From: Desulfatibacillum aliphaticivorans DSM 15576
Lineage (GTDB): Bacteria > Desulfobacterota > Desulfobacteria > Desulfobacterales > Desulfatibacillaceae
Length of the DNA stretch: 64,000 nucleotides
Assembly (NCBI RefSeq): GCF_000429905.1
Contig: NZ_AUCT01000006.1
Location: 62,001 to 126,000 of the forward strand
Direction: 5' to 3'
In this document: piece after piece, positions 56,824-64,000 of the stretch
Numbering within the stretch: position 1 is the stretch's first letter
How the letters are laid out: each line of letters opens with the position of its first letter
Program-made: the position numbers and the translations under genes
Notes under the pieces: generated by a model
What the model saw: only the letters and a program-made list of their open reading frames with translations
Told to the model about the DNA's origin: nothing
Databases searched by the model: none

Positions 56824-57810
56824 CTAATCAAACGCGTTCAGGTTTTTTGTCATGATTTCCTTGGCCTCGGAAACCATGCCGTCCAGCAGCTCCTTGCAGG
56901 TAAGCACTTCGTGAATCAGGCCGATGGACTGGCCGACCGGGATGAGGCCTGTGTCCATTTTGCCTTCCCGCCAGATGTCGTCCCCATAGATGCCCGAGAT
57001 ATGGGGCAGAATTTCCTCAAGCCCTCCGCCCCTGGCTTCGATTTCCAGGACCTTGGCGATGGATTCGTTCATGAGCGCCCGCCCCTGGAGCCCGATGGAG
57101 TTCCCGTACAGGACAGTGTCGTTTTCCTGGCGGTTGATCAATTCCTGATAGACTTTCTCATGCACCTGGCATTCTTTGGTGGCGACAAAACGCGTGGCCA
57201 TGAGAATGCCGTCAGCGCCCAGGCAGAGGGCGGCGGCCAGGCTTCGGCCGTTCACCATGCCACCGGCCGTAATCACGGGGACGTCCACCTCCTCGGCCAT
57301 GCGCGGGGTCAGGACCGTGGTCGCCACATTCTCGTTCAGGGGGTGGCCGCCTTCCTCCACGCCGGCGGCGATGACTCCGTCATATCCTGCTTTGGCAGCG
57401 TGCTTGCCGTGCCGCACCGAGCCGACCTTGTGGAAGATCTTGACTCCGGCGTCTTTCAGCAGCTTGAACCACACGCCGTCCTCAAAGCGATTCAACGGGG
57501 CGCCGGCGATCTCCATGACCGTGACTTTTTCTTCCGCGCAGGCCTCAAAATAGGCGTGATACTGTTTGTTGTCTATGCCGATGCTCGGCAGCAGGGTGAC
57601 GTTCACCATAAAGGGCTTGTCCGTCAACTCCCGCACTTGGCGGATGGCCGCCGTGAAGTCCTTTTTGTCTTTGTACATGGCGGCCGTGAGGTTGCCCAGG
57701 CCTCCGGCGTTGGATATGGCCGCGCACAGTGGCGGGTAGGCCAGGCGCATCATGCCGCCGCAGACGATCGGATATTTGATTCCCAGCATTTCGGTCAATT
57801 TTGTTTTCAT
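56824..57810 (-). CDS. Nitronate monooxygenase/2-nitropropane dioxygenase-type flavoprotein
   Basis: An FMN TIM-barrel enzyme of about 328 residues when started at ATG 57810 (AAAGG eight bases upstream; the N-terminal run to 57870 lacks one). Motifs: IKYPIVCGGMMRLAYPPLCA at the start, GVIAAGVEEGGHPLNENVAT (the EGGHxG-like FMN/phosphate region), PVITAGGMVNGRSLAAALCL and LGADGILMATRFVATKEC near the end. In anaerobes these proteins are often oxidoreductases of unknown substrate, including enoyl-ACP reductase relatives (FabK). Single-gene unit; flanked by repeat-rich and divergent spacers. Confidence 0.85.
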   Translation of the reverse strand: MKTKLTEMLGIKYPIVCGGMMRLAYPPLCAAISNAGGLGNLTAAMYKDKKDFTAAIRQVRELTDKPFMVNVTLLPSIGIDNKQYHAYFEACAEEKVTVMEIAGAPLNRFEDGVWFKLLKDAGVKIFHKVGSVRHGKHAAKAGYDGVIAAGVEEGGHPLNENVATTVLTPRMAEEVDVPVITAGGMVNGRSLAAALCLGADGILMATRFVATKECQVHEKVYQELINRQENDTVLYGNSIGLQGRALMNESIAKVLEIEARGGGLEEILPHISGIYGDDIWREGKMDTGLIPVGQSIGLIHEVLTCKELLDGMVSEAKEIMTKNLNAFD

Positions 57811-58100
57811 GGGGTCGCCTTTCTTGCTTTTTTTGCTTAATGGGGTTGCCATGGGGGGATCTGCCGTCAAACATCATCCCTCTCCCTAAACCCTGGCGTC
57901 AACCCTTTCTTCAACTTTTGGCTCTCAGCGAGGCTCCTATAGGCCGTCTTAATAGGCTTGGACGATGGCGTCTTGATTATATCCGCATAAAATAGTATTC
58001 ATCATTGGCTTTGCCGCACCCGAAAACGCATTCAAGCAAATTCATAATCTCCTATCAGGGGGCGTTCCTTATTGAATCGGCCCCCGTGGATGAAGCGCCC

Positions 58101-59765
58101 ATGAAATCGATCCGCAGGTCCATCGTTCTTTCTGTATTTATTGCCTGTTTAACCCTTTTTTACGGATGCACCGACGATGATAAAATCACGTATCCCGGCG
58201 CCCTCACCCTGTCCGACAAGCTGCAGCATCAATTTGCGCTCTATGATGAGGCGCAGGAGAAAATCCTTGACAGGATGACGGCGCGGAAAAGCGTGAAGGT
58301 TTCCAGGGAGGAATGGGAGGCCTGGCTGACTCCGGAAGAGGGCCTCGCCCTGACGGATGCCGACATGGAGGCGCTTATCCAGCGTCAGGAGGCCGTCATC
58401 GCGCAAAGCCGGCTGGAGGCCCTGGCGAAAACAAGCCTGGATCTTGACCTGATTCGCGGCGACAAGGACCTTGTGGAGCAATATTGCTATCAATTGCCCA
58501 AGGGCGGCATGCTCCACATTCATCCCGGAGGAACGCGAAACGCCCAAACGATCAAGGAAATATTGGAAGAGGTGAACCCGGTCATCGACGGCCCGACGCT
58601 TTTACTGACAGCCAATGACGGCGTTCTGACCATGCTCTATGATGATGAAATAGCCTTTTTGGAAAACCTTCCGGTCAAAGCCTATCTGGATTTTTCCGAG
58701 GCTGAAAAGGAAGCCATCCAGGCCCTGTTCCTTTTGCCGGAAGATCCCCCCACCCATGACTTCATGCGTTTTGAAGCGCTCTTTTCCATCAGCGATATTT
58801 TGGATTCCGACCCCGATAAGGTGGATTGGGTGGAGGAAAAAACCTACCTGGATTTCCTGGAGCGGGCCGCAGCCCAGAACGTCTCTTATGTGGAGTTCAC
58901 CAGCGTCATGTGGCCTGACGCGGATACTTTCGACCAGTTGGAAGTCTGGGCGGATGACTGGCTGGCCCGGACAGGCGTTACCGTGCGTTGGAACTCCGCC
59001 TTTGTGCGCACCTTGCCCTATAACACCAACACCGCCTGGGCCCAGGCTTTTATCGACCTTGTGGAAGTCCATCCGTGCGACGTTCTTGTGGGCATCGACC
59101 TGTTGGCCAACGAAACCAACACGCCGGCTCTGGACACAGGCCAGAACATCTACATACCCGTTCTGGAAGCCGTCCTGAAAGGGCGCATCAGCATGCACCG
59201 CACCATGCACGCTGGAGAACTGGGCCTGGTGCATAATGTACGGGACGCCATGATCCTGGGCGCGGAACGGGTGGGGCACGGCGTGCTCATGGATCAGGAT
59301 CCCCTGACCCTGGAATATGCAAGGCTGGTGCGCCGCCTTCCGGTGGAGATAAACCTCTACAGCAACTACCGCCTTCGGGTCATTACCGATTGGGCGGAGC
59401 ATCCCTTCCTGGACTATCTGCGCCTGGGCCTGCCCATCTCCCTGTCCACGGACGACGAAGGCATGTTCATCACCGACATATGCAACGAATGCATGGTGGC
59501 CGTCCAAAACTCGGACATCACCCATGAAGAAATGAGGCGAATGTCCTTCAACGCCCTGGAAACCGCCTTTGCCAAGGAGGATGTCAAACAAGCGCTGATT
59601 GAGGAGCTTGAGGACGACTTTCTGGACTTTGAGGCGGATTGGGCCAGCATCGCCGCGCCGGCCAAAGGCGGCTTTTTGGACGATCAGGACGCTCCATTAA
59701 ACGCCGCCGCCATGGCCTATGAGGTGAATGCAATGAATGAAGCGGGTTTTCAGGCGGCGCAATAG
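58101..59765 (+). CDS. Lipoprotein of the adenosine deaminase family
   Basis: Exported homologue of adenosine/AMP deaminase of about 554 residues. I start at ATG 58101, where a signal with lipobox LTLFYGC begins; the earlier TTG at 58005 gives no signal peptide. Zinc and catalytic motifs of the family are all present: HIH (MLHIHPGG, about residues 139-141), MHAGE (about 370), GHG in RVGHGVLMD, and the STDD pair SLSTDDEGMF (about 450). Members export or anchor a nucleoside deaminase at the cell surface for purine salvage or as a growth-factor-like enzyme. The long N-terminal helical part (about 30-130) has no clear match. Substrate unproved. Confidence 0.88.
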   Translation: MKSIRRSIVLSVFIACLTLFYGCTDDDKITYPGALTLSDKLQHQFALYDEAQEKILDRMTARKSVKVSREEWEAWLTPEEGLALTDADMEALIQRQEAVIAQSRLEALAKTSLDLDLIRGDKDLVEQYCYQLPKGGMLHIHPGGTRNAQTIKEILEEVNPVIDGPTLLLTANDGVLTMLYDDEIAFLENLPVKAYLDFSEAEKEAIQALFLLPEDPPTHDFMRFEALFSISDILDSDPDKVDWVEEKTYLDFLERAAAQNVSYVEFTSVMWPDADTFDQLEVWADDWLARTGVTVRWNSAFVRTLPYNTNTAWAQAFIDLVEVHPCDVLVGIDLLANETNTPALDTGQNIYIPVLEAVLKGRISMHRTMHAGELGLVHNVRDAMILGAERVGHGVLMDQDPLTLEYARLVRRLPVEINLYSNYRLRVITDWAEHPFLDYLRLGLPISLSTDDEGMFITDICNECMVAVQNSDITHEEMRRMSFNALETAFAKEDVKQALIEELEDDFLDFEADWASIAAPAKGGFLDDQDAPLNAAAMAYEVNAMNEAGFQAAQ

Positions 59766-59787
59766 TTAAGCGAGGGAAACGATTGTT

Positions 59788-60768
59788 ATGGCGCGCAAGC
59801 AGGATCCGGTTGAAATCCGATTGAAAATTTTGAGGGAGGAGCGCCGGGAGGGCGATCCCGACGAAATCCGCAAGAAGGTGCGGGAGGCGCTTAAAGACAA
59901 GCATCAATTAGTCGTCGCCCTGGCGGCAAAGTTCTGCGAAGAATACCTGTTTGAGGACCTGGAACCCGATCTCATCAAGGCCTATAATAGATTTTTGGCT
60001 AATCCCGTCAAGAAGGACCCCAATTGCCGGGCCAAGGAAGCCATTGTACGGGCCTTGGCGGCGATCAACTGTCAGGATGTCGTTTTTTTCATTGAAGGAC
60101 TGAAATACCGCCAGCTTGAGCCTATATGGAATGATTTTACGGATACCGCCGTGGACGTCCGCGTGAGTTGCGCCATGGGATTGGCCAGCGCCTCCTATCC
60201 CAGGGCTCTTGTGGAGTTGGCGGCGCTTTTGAACGATCCCGAGGATCAGGCCAGAATAGGCGCGGTGCGCGCCATAGCAATCACCCAGCCTTTAGGAGCC
60301 GAAGCCCTGCTGCGATTCAAGGCCCTGTTGGGGGACCCCAACCCCGACGTCGCCAGCGAAGCCCTGGCCGGGCTGCTGCAGCTTGCTCCCCAGGATTCCA
60401 AGGAATTCGTCCACGGCTTTTTTCAGGACGACATGGACCTTGTGTTGCGAGAATCCCTGGCCTTGTCTTTGGGAGAATCCAAGACCGACGAAGCTCTGGA
60501 AATATTGCAGGAGCTTTGGGAGAATGAGCCTTACAAAAGGGAGCAGGATTTGGTTTTGCTGCGAGGCGCCGTATTGCATCGCAGCGAAAAAGCCTTTGAC
60601 TGGCTGATTGACGTCATTTCCGAAGGCGACAGGAATATTGCGCTATTCATCATTGAGGAGCTTTCGATTTACAGCGCCAACGAGCAGCTCGCCGCCAAAA
60701 TTCAATCCGCCCTCGCCCAATTCGACGACGAGGAATTGACCTCCCGCTTCGTTCAACTCTGGCAATGA
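59788..60768 (+). CDS. HEAT-repeat protein
   Basis: A 326-residue cytoplasmic protein of repeating helix pairs. HEAT-like units of ~30 residues are readable from about residue 20: KVREALKDKHQLVVALAAKF, REAIVRALAAINCQDVVFFI, VRVSCAMGLASASYPRALVE, ARIGAVRAIAITQPLGAEAL, and on to the end. The N-terminus is highly charged. HEAT proteins are scaffolds; bacterial ones include phycobilin-lyase-like and DNA-glycosylase-associated types, but no partner is evident. It follows the deaminase lipoprotein by 23 bases on the same strand, so co-transcription is likely. Confidence 0.8.
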   Translation: MARKQDPVEIRLKILREERREGDPDEIRKKVREALKDKHQLVVALAAKFCEEYLFEDLEPDLIKAYNRFLANPVKKDPNCRAKEAIVRALAAINCQDVVFFIEGLKYRQLEPIWNDFTDTAVDVRVSCAMGLASASYPRALVELAALLNDPEDQARIGAVRAIAITQPLGAEALLRFKALLGDPNPDVASEALAGLLQLAPQDSKEFVHGFFQDDMDLVLRESLALSLGESKTDEALEILQELWENEPYKREQDLVLLRGAVLHRSEKAFDWLIDVISEGDRNIALFIIEELSIYSANEQLAAKIQSALAQFDDEELTSRFVQLWQ

Positions 60769-60980
60769 ATAAGAAATGGGATCAAATCGACGTTCGAATT
60801 TTAAGAGTCAGGAAATCCGCCAGGGAGACCGGGGGAGGGCGAGGCGCCATTCCTGATCATAGACCTTCTCAACGCAGCGTAGTTTCAGGGCTTGCCCTGC
60901 TTAGTTTGGTCGTCCGGGAGGAACAACGTCCTTCAAAGAAAGGAGGACTGGTCTGTGCTTGATGCCAGAACCTTGATTTG

Positions 60981-61009
60981 TGTATGATTTTGTATTACAT
61001 TGTCATACA
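60981..61009 (+). promoter_or_regulatory. Candidate operator of the antitoxin operon
   Basis: Inverted repeat TGTATGA (60981-60987) / TCATACA (61003-61009), centred 30 bases before the antitoxin ATG. RelB/DinJ antitoxins repress their own promoters by binding such palindromes. Overlap with a promoter is inferred, not shown. Confidence 0.45.
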
Positions 61010-61025
61010 GGAAAGGAGGCGCTGC

Positions 61026-61319
61026 ATGGAAAAAATAGTTCAAGCCCCTGGAAAACAGACCAAGGACGCCCTGGTTCAGGCAAGGGTGGACAAGGATGTG
61101 AAGGAGGCCGCCGCCGCCGTCCTGGCTGCTATCGGCCTGACTCCCTCCGCCGTCATACGCATGCTGATGAACCGCATCGCCTATGAAAAGGCATTGCCTT
61201 TTGAGCCCCTCATCCCCAATCAAGAAACCATTGAGGCCATGGAAGCCGCCCGGCGCGGCGATCTGACGAAGGTTGACTCCGTTGAAGATCTCCTGGGGTC
61301 ATTGAATGAGGACGATTAA
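61026..61319 (+). CDS. RelB/DinJ-family antitoxin
   Basis: A 97-residue antitoxin started at ATG 61026, with GGAGG six bases upstream (the longer frame to 60978 has only TTG). The ribbon-helix-helix DNA-binding part is VQARVDKDVKEAAAAVLAAI through SAVIRMLMNRIAYEKALPFE. The C-terminal part (NQETIEAMEAARRGDLTK) would wrap the toxin. Its TAA overlaps the toxin ATG at 61306. The toxin is broken (61306-61476), so this antitoxin is an orphan unless it acts on another toxin. Confidence 0.88.
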   Translation: MEKIVQAPGKQTKDALVQARVDKDVKEAAAAVLAAIGLTPSAVIRMLMNRIAYEKALPFEPLIPNQETIEAMEAARRGDLTKVDSVEDLLGSLNEDD

Positions 61320-61476
61320 CTATACTACCCGTTTTAAACGCGATTTTAAACGGGAAGAAATGGTTTCCCCCAAATTTTTTGTCGGGTCGCTGCGCACTAA
61401 GCCTCAGGACTCGATATCGTCTTTGATGGATCAGGCGCCTCCGGATTTACAATTTTTTCAGGATAGCTCCGCGTGA
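61306..61476 (+). pseudogene. RelE/YafQ-type toxin cut after about 18 codons
   Basis: Starts at ATG 61306, overlapping the antitoxin stop by 14 bases, and reads MRTINYTTRFKRDFKREEMV, the typical opening of YafQ/RelE mRNA interferases. After that the frame enters the palindromic repeat (from about 61370) and ends at 61476 with unrelated residues. Catalytic His/Arg of the C-terminal half are missing. The repeat-derived tail makes a folded nuclease very unlikely. Confidence 0.72.
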
Positions 61477-61617
61477 CCCGACCTACAAATTAACAATATT
61501 TCAAGATGTTATGTAGGTCGGGTCACGCGGAGCTGTGCAAATGCATTTGTTTTATTAATTCGCTGTCTTGCCTCATCTGAGTTTAAAAACTGGGAGGTCA
61601 AAGCGTAGCGACCCGAC
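61381..61617. repeat. Nested palindromic repeat that interrupts the toxin gene
   Basis: Outer arms GTCGGGTCGCTGCGC (61381-61395) and GCGTAGCGACCCGAC (61603-61617), one mismatch. Inner perfect 23-bp arms at 61465-61487 and 61512-61534 (AGCTCCGCG..CCTACA). Both arm types contain the GTCGGGT/ACCCGAC core. A non-autonomous, MITE-like structure of about 240 bases; no transposase. Repeats of this GTCGGGT type are common as dispersed elements. Confidence 0.8.
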
Positions 61618-61737
61618 ATTTTTTGCTGAATCTTGAGTTCCGTGCACTCCGATTTTTCCGTGGTAAAAACGCATGTTAAGAACAGGAGGTAGGATTCCTG
61701 ATAACATTGGTGGATGATCTAATGCCGACAAATAAAT

Positions 61738-61773
61738 AACCCCCGGCGGGAGGAATTTCCGTCGGGGGTTTTT
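61738..61773. terminator. Bidirectional terminator between antitoxin locus and the GltD-like gene
   Basis: CCCCCGGCGG pairs with CCGTCGGGGG, one G-U, nine-base loop, T-run on the plus strand (to 61773) and TTATTTATTT on the minus strand. It can end both converging transcripts. Confidence 0.8.
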
Positions 61774-61820
61774 ATGTTCTGATAAACGGCTATGTTCAGC
61801 CGTTCAGGCTATTCAATGAT

Positions 61821-64000
61821 TTAGCCCATGGGATCGTTTTCCACCAGGGTCCAGATGCCGCAGGGGCAGGCGCCGGCGCAGAATCCGCAGCCGATGCATT
61901 TTTCCGGGTCCACCACCATCTCAAAGCGCTTGCCGGGCTCTTCCACGCGGGTGATGGCGGCCTGGGGACAGATGGCCTCGCAGATGCCGCAGTCGCGGCA
62001 TGTTCCGCAGGAGGAGCAATCCATGGCGCAGGTGTTGACTTCCTCGAATTCCCTGACGCGGGGATTGAAGTAGCCCATGCTCACGCGGGTTTTGTCGATC
62101 TGGGGCTTTTCCAGGGCCTCGGGCCTTTTGCCTTCCAGGATGGCGGTGATGGCCATGGCGGCCCTGCGTCCGGCGCCGATGGCGTCGGTGAGGAGTCCGG
62201 GCATGACAATATCGCCGATGGCGAAGAATTTGGAATCCGTGGTCTGGAAGTTTTCGTCCACTTCCACGAAGCCGCGCACGGTCTTGACGGTTTCGGGCAG
62301 AAATGCCGTGTCCGGGGCGTCGCCGATGGCGACCACGACGGTGTCGGCGTCCAGGAAGTCGCCGTTGGTCAGGGCCACGCCCTTGCCGGTGATTTCCTTG
62401 GTGAATACCGGCCACAGGAAGGTTGCGCCTGCTTCTTCGGCGGCTTTTCTTTCCTCGCCGAAAGAGGCGGGCTTTTGCACGTCGATAAGCGTGATTTCCG
62501 TTGCGCCCAGGCGATGGGCTTCGGTAGCCACGTCGCAGCCCACGTTGCCGGCGCCGATAATCACCACGCTCTTGCCGGGCTTGACGTCGCCGGCCTTGGC
62601 CTTGCCCAGGAAGTCCATGGCGGTTGCGGCGTTTTCGATGCCGGGCAGAGGCGGCATTTTGGGCTTGCCCGCGCCCGCGGCCACGACCACAAACTCGTGC
62701 TCTTCCCGGAGTTTGGCCACGTCGGCCTGATCCAGTTTCTTTTCAAGCTGGACGTGGGGCAGGGCTTCGGCCATGCGCTCCAGTTCCTTGTCGATCACTT
62801 CCTTGGGAATTCTGGTGTTGGGAATGACCGAGGACATTTTGCCGCCCAGTTTCTTTTCCATGTCGTAGATGACGGCTTCGTGTCCGGCCATGCGAAGCTG
62901 CCATGCCGCGGAGATGCCGGCCACGCCGCCGCCGATAACGGCCACTTTCTTGCCGGAAAGGGGCGGAAGCTCGGGCAGGCTGGCGTTGATGCTGGCTTTG
63001 CCCAGGACCTTGACGTCAATGGGCGCCATGCCGGACAGGTTGCGCGTACAAGCCTGCATGCACAGGTTGGGGCACAAATAGCCGCAAACCGTGGCCGGGA
63101 AGGGCGTGAAGTTGAGCGCCATATCCACGGCTTCGTCCACTCTGCCCTCACGGATCATGGCCCAGCGCTGCTGAACCGGAATGCCCGAAGGACAGGAGGA
63201 TTGGCAGGGAGATGCGTACACCTGATCTTCCCACACAGGCACGAAACGGCGGAATTCGCCGGTTGCGACCACGGGAATGGGGTCCCGCTCCACCTTGACC
63301 AGGTCGCCCACCAGGCCGCCTGCGCCCAGTTCGCTTTCCCATACGTTTTTCGCGAAATCCTTCATGGACATGCGGGGAGTCGCGGATTTTTGCATGGGCG
63401 TTTTGGCCACGATAAGCTGCCAGTCTTCGATCCTGGCCAGTTTGTCGTAAAGCTCGGGTTTTTCGATTCTTTCCAGGAAGTTTTTGAGGTTGGTGAAGAG
63501 CCAGTCCTGGGTTTCCTCGTCAATAGGGACGAGGCTGGCGTCGGCCTGGGAGAATCCCTTGAAAGGCCCGCGCACGAAAACCTGGCCGCGCACCATGCCC
63601 ACGCAGGGGCGGTATCCCAGCACGTTTTCGGGATTTTGGGGGTCGTAACCGCAAACCACGGCTACGCCGCCGGCCATGAATTCCGCAAAATAGTCGCCCA
63701 CGGAGCCAAGCACCCACAATTCGGGCGGGGCAAAGCGGGGATTGGCCTTGGTCATGGTCATGCCGCGGGAGCCGATGTTGCCGCCGATAAACACCTTGCC
63801 CTGGGCCATGGCGTTGGCGGTTCCGTTGGTGGCGTGTCCAAGAACGGCGATTTCGGCGCCGGCGTTCAGCCAGCCCGTATCGTCTGAGGCCGGGCCTTTG
63901 ACGGTGATGCGGGTATTGGGGAATCCCATGGAGCCCAGGCGTTGTCCCGGGGACCCGGTTATGGTGATGTTAACGGGTTCATCGCCGGCGCTCCACAGTC
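61821..64000 (-). CDS. GXGXG-GltD-ferredoxin fusion oxidoreductase (5' end beyond window)
   Basis: FAD/NAD(P)-dependent iron-sulfur protein related to the small subunit of glutamate synthase. The frame stays open to base 64000, so the start is outside; the internal ATG at 63929 is not it (LWSAGDEPVNITITGSPGQR continues upstream). Order from the visible N-side: a glutamate-synthase alpha C-terminal GXGXG beta-helix (GSPGQRLGSMGFPNTRITVK, FIGGNIGSRGMTM); a GltD N-terminal 4Fe-4S cysteine set (CQSSCPSGIP, CGYLCPNLCMQAC); FAD motif GGGVAGISAAW; NAD motif GAGNVGCDVA; and two ferredoxin-type clusters at the C-terminus (CGTCRDCGICEAICP and CIGCGFCAGACPCG). The large amidotransferase/FMN subunit would be upstream, outside the window. 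Glutamate synthesis or another electron-bifurcating role are both possible. Confidence 0.9.
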   Translation of the reverse strand, partial: LWSAGDEPVNITITGSPGQRLGSMGFPNTRITVKGPASDDTGWLNAGAEIAVLGHATNGTANAMAQGKVFIGGNIGSRGMTMTKANPRFAPPELWVLGSVGDYFAEFMAGGVAVVCGYDPQNPENVLGYRPCVGMVRGQVFVRGPFKGFSQADASLVPIDEETQDWLFTNLKNFLERIEKPELYDKLARIEDWQLIVAKTPMQKSATPRMSMKDFAKNVWESELGAGGLVGDLVKVERDPIPVVATGEFRRFVPVWEDQVYASPCQSSCPSGIPVQQRWAMIREGRVDEAVDMALNFTPFPATVCGYLCPNLCMQACTRNLSGMAPIDVKVLGKASINASLPELPPLSGKKVAVIGGGVAGISAAWQLRMAGHEAVIYDMEKKLGGKMSSVIPNTRIPKEVIDKELERMAEALPHVQLEKKLDQADVAKLREEHEFVVVAAGAGKPKMPPLPGIENAATAMDFLGKAKAGDVKPGKSVVIIGAGNVGCDVATEAHRLGATEITLIDVQKPASFGEERKAAEEAGATFLWPVFTKEITGKGVALTNGDFLDADTVVVAIGDAPDTAFLPETVKTVRGFVEVDENFQTTDSKFFAIGDIVMPGLLTDAIGAGRRAAMAITAILEGKRPEALEKPQIDKTRVSMGYFNPRVREFEEVNTCAMDCSSCGTCRDCGICEAICPQAAITRVEEPGKRFEMVVDPEKCIGCGFCAGACPCGIWTLVENDPMG

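Noticed and set aside
62475..63887. A 470-codon plus-strand frame opposite the GltD-like gene
   Set aside because: Antisense shadow; composition only.

Overview
The window reads as the chromosome of a Gram-negative, probably sulfate-reducing or related anaerobic deltaproteobacterium (Desulfobacterota; a Desulfatibacillum-like organism is my guess). This rests on gene types, not a database match: an alignment-type pilMNOPQ block ending in an outer-membrane secretin, many lipoprotein signals, an iron-sulfur GltD-like oxidoreductase carrying a glutamate-synthase GXGXG domain, GAF/Cache sensor-kinase parts and moderately high GC. No rRNA, tRNA or CRISPR array was seen.

Layout. 1-1.95 kb: end of a chemotaxis receptor, then rmlB facing it. 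2.3-21.8 kb: a long plus-strand surface region. A small XRE-type regulator with a hairpin over its ribosome binding site leads into pilM, pilN, pilO, pilP and pilQ. These are followed by an 11-kb gene for a roughly 3,667-residue lipoprotein built of about 18 bacterial Ig-like (Big_1) domains, propeller-like BNR segments and nine copies of a ~60-residue repeat I do not recognise. A LysM protein and an ankyrin lipoprotein come next. 21.8-26.1 kb: radC (with two compensating frameshifts), gpsA and gyrA, all minus strand. 26.1-31 kb: a TIR-bounded repeat, an AI-2E transporter, a MORN-type membrane protein, a thiolase and a decayed sensor-kinase remnant. 31-39 kb: a divergent protein-kinase-like protein, nadC-valS, an acidic small protein, rsmE and two cold-shock genes with GTG and TTG starts. 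39.7-48.6 kb: a Cache/PAS histidine kinase, a TerB-zinc-ribbon protein, two M24 peptidases bracketing a dynamin-like GTPase and a ParA-type ATPase, and a DUF4405 membrane protein.

49-56 kb is the most accessory-looking part. A phloretin/DAPG-hydrolase-type gene is followed by a 2.35-kb AT-richer insert carrying a DUF262 plus HNH (GmrSD/SspE-like) protein and a small membrane protein. The insert is flanked by 128-bp direct repeats, each matching the 3' end of the neighbouring RND gene. That neighbour is itself unusual, fusing an RND transporter, a cyclic-nucleotide-binding domain and a degenerate GGDEF domain. 56-64 kb: a nitronate-monooxygenase-type enzyme, a lipoprotein adenosine-deaminase homologue, a HEAT-repeat protein, a RelB/DinJ antitoxin whose toxin partner is cut by a nested palindromic repeat, and a GXGXG-GltD-ferredoxin fusion running off the right edge.

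The strongest candidates for something undescribed are: (i) the pil-linked giant lipoprotein and its new repeat; (ii) the DUF262 mini-island at the 3' end of the RND fusion gene; (iii) a dispersed TIR element with covarying hairpins, present at least three times; and (iv) the dynamin-ParA pair. All functional statements are homology inferences from reading the sequence; nothing was searched or computed beyond inspection.
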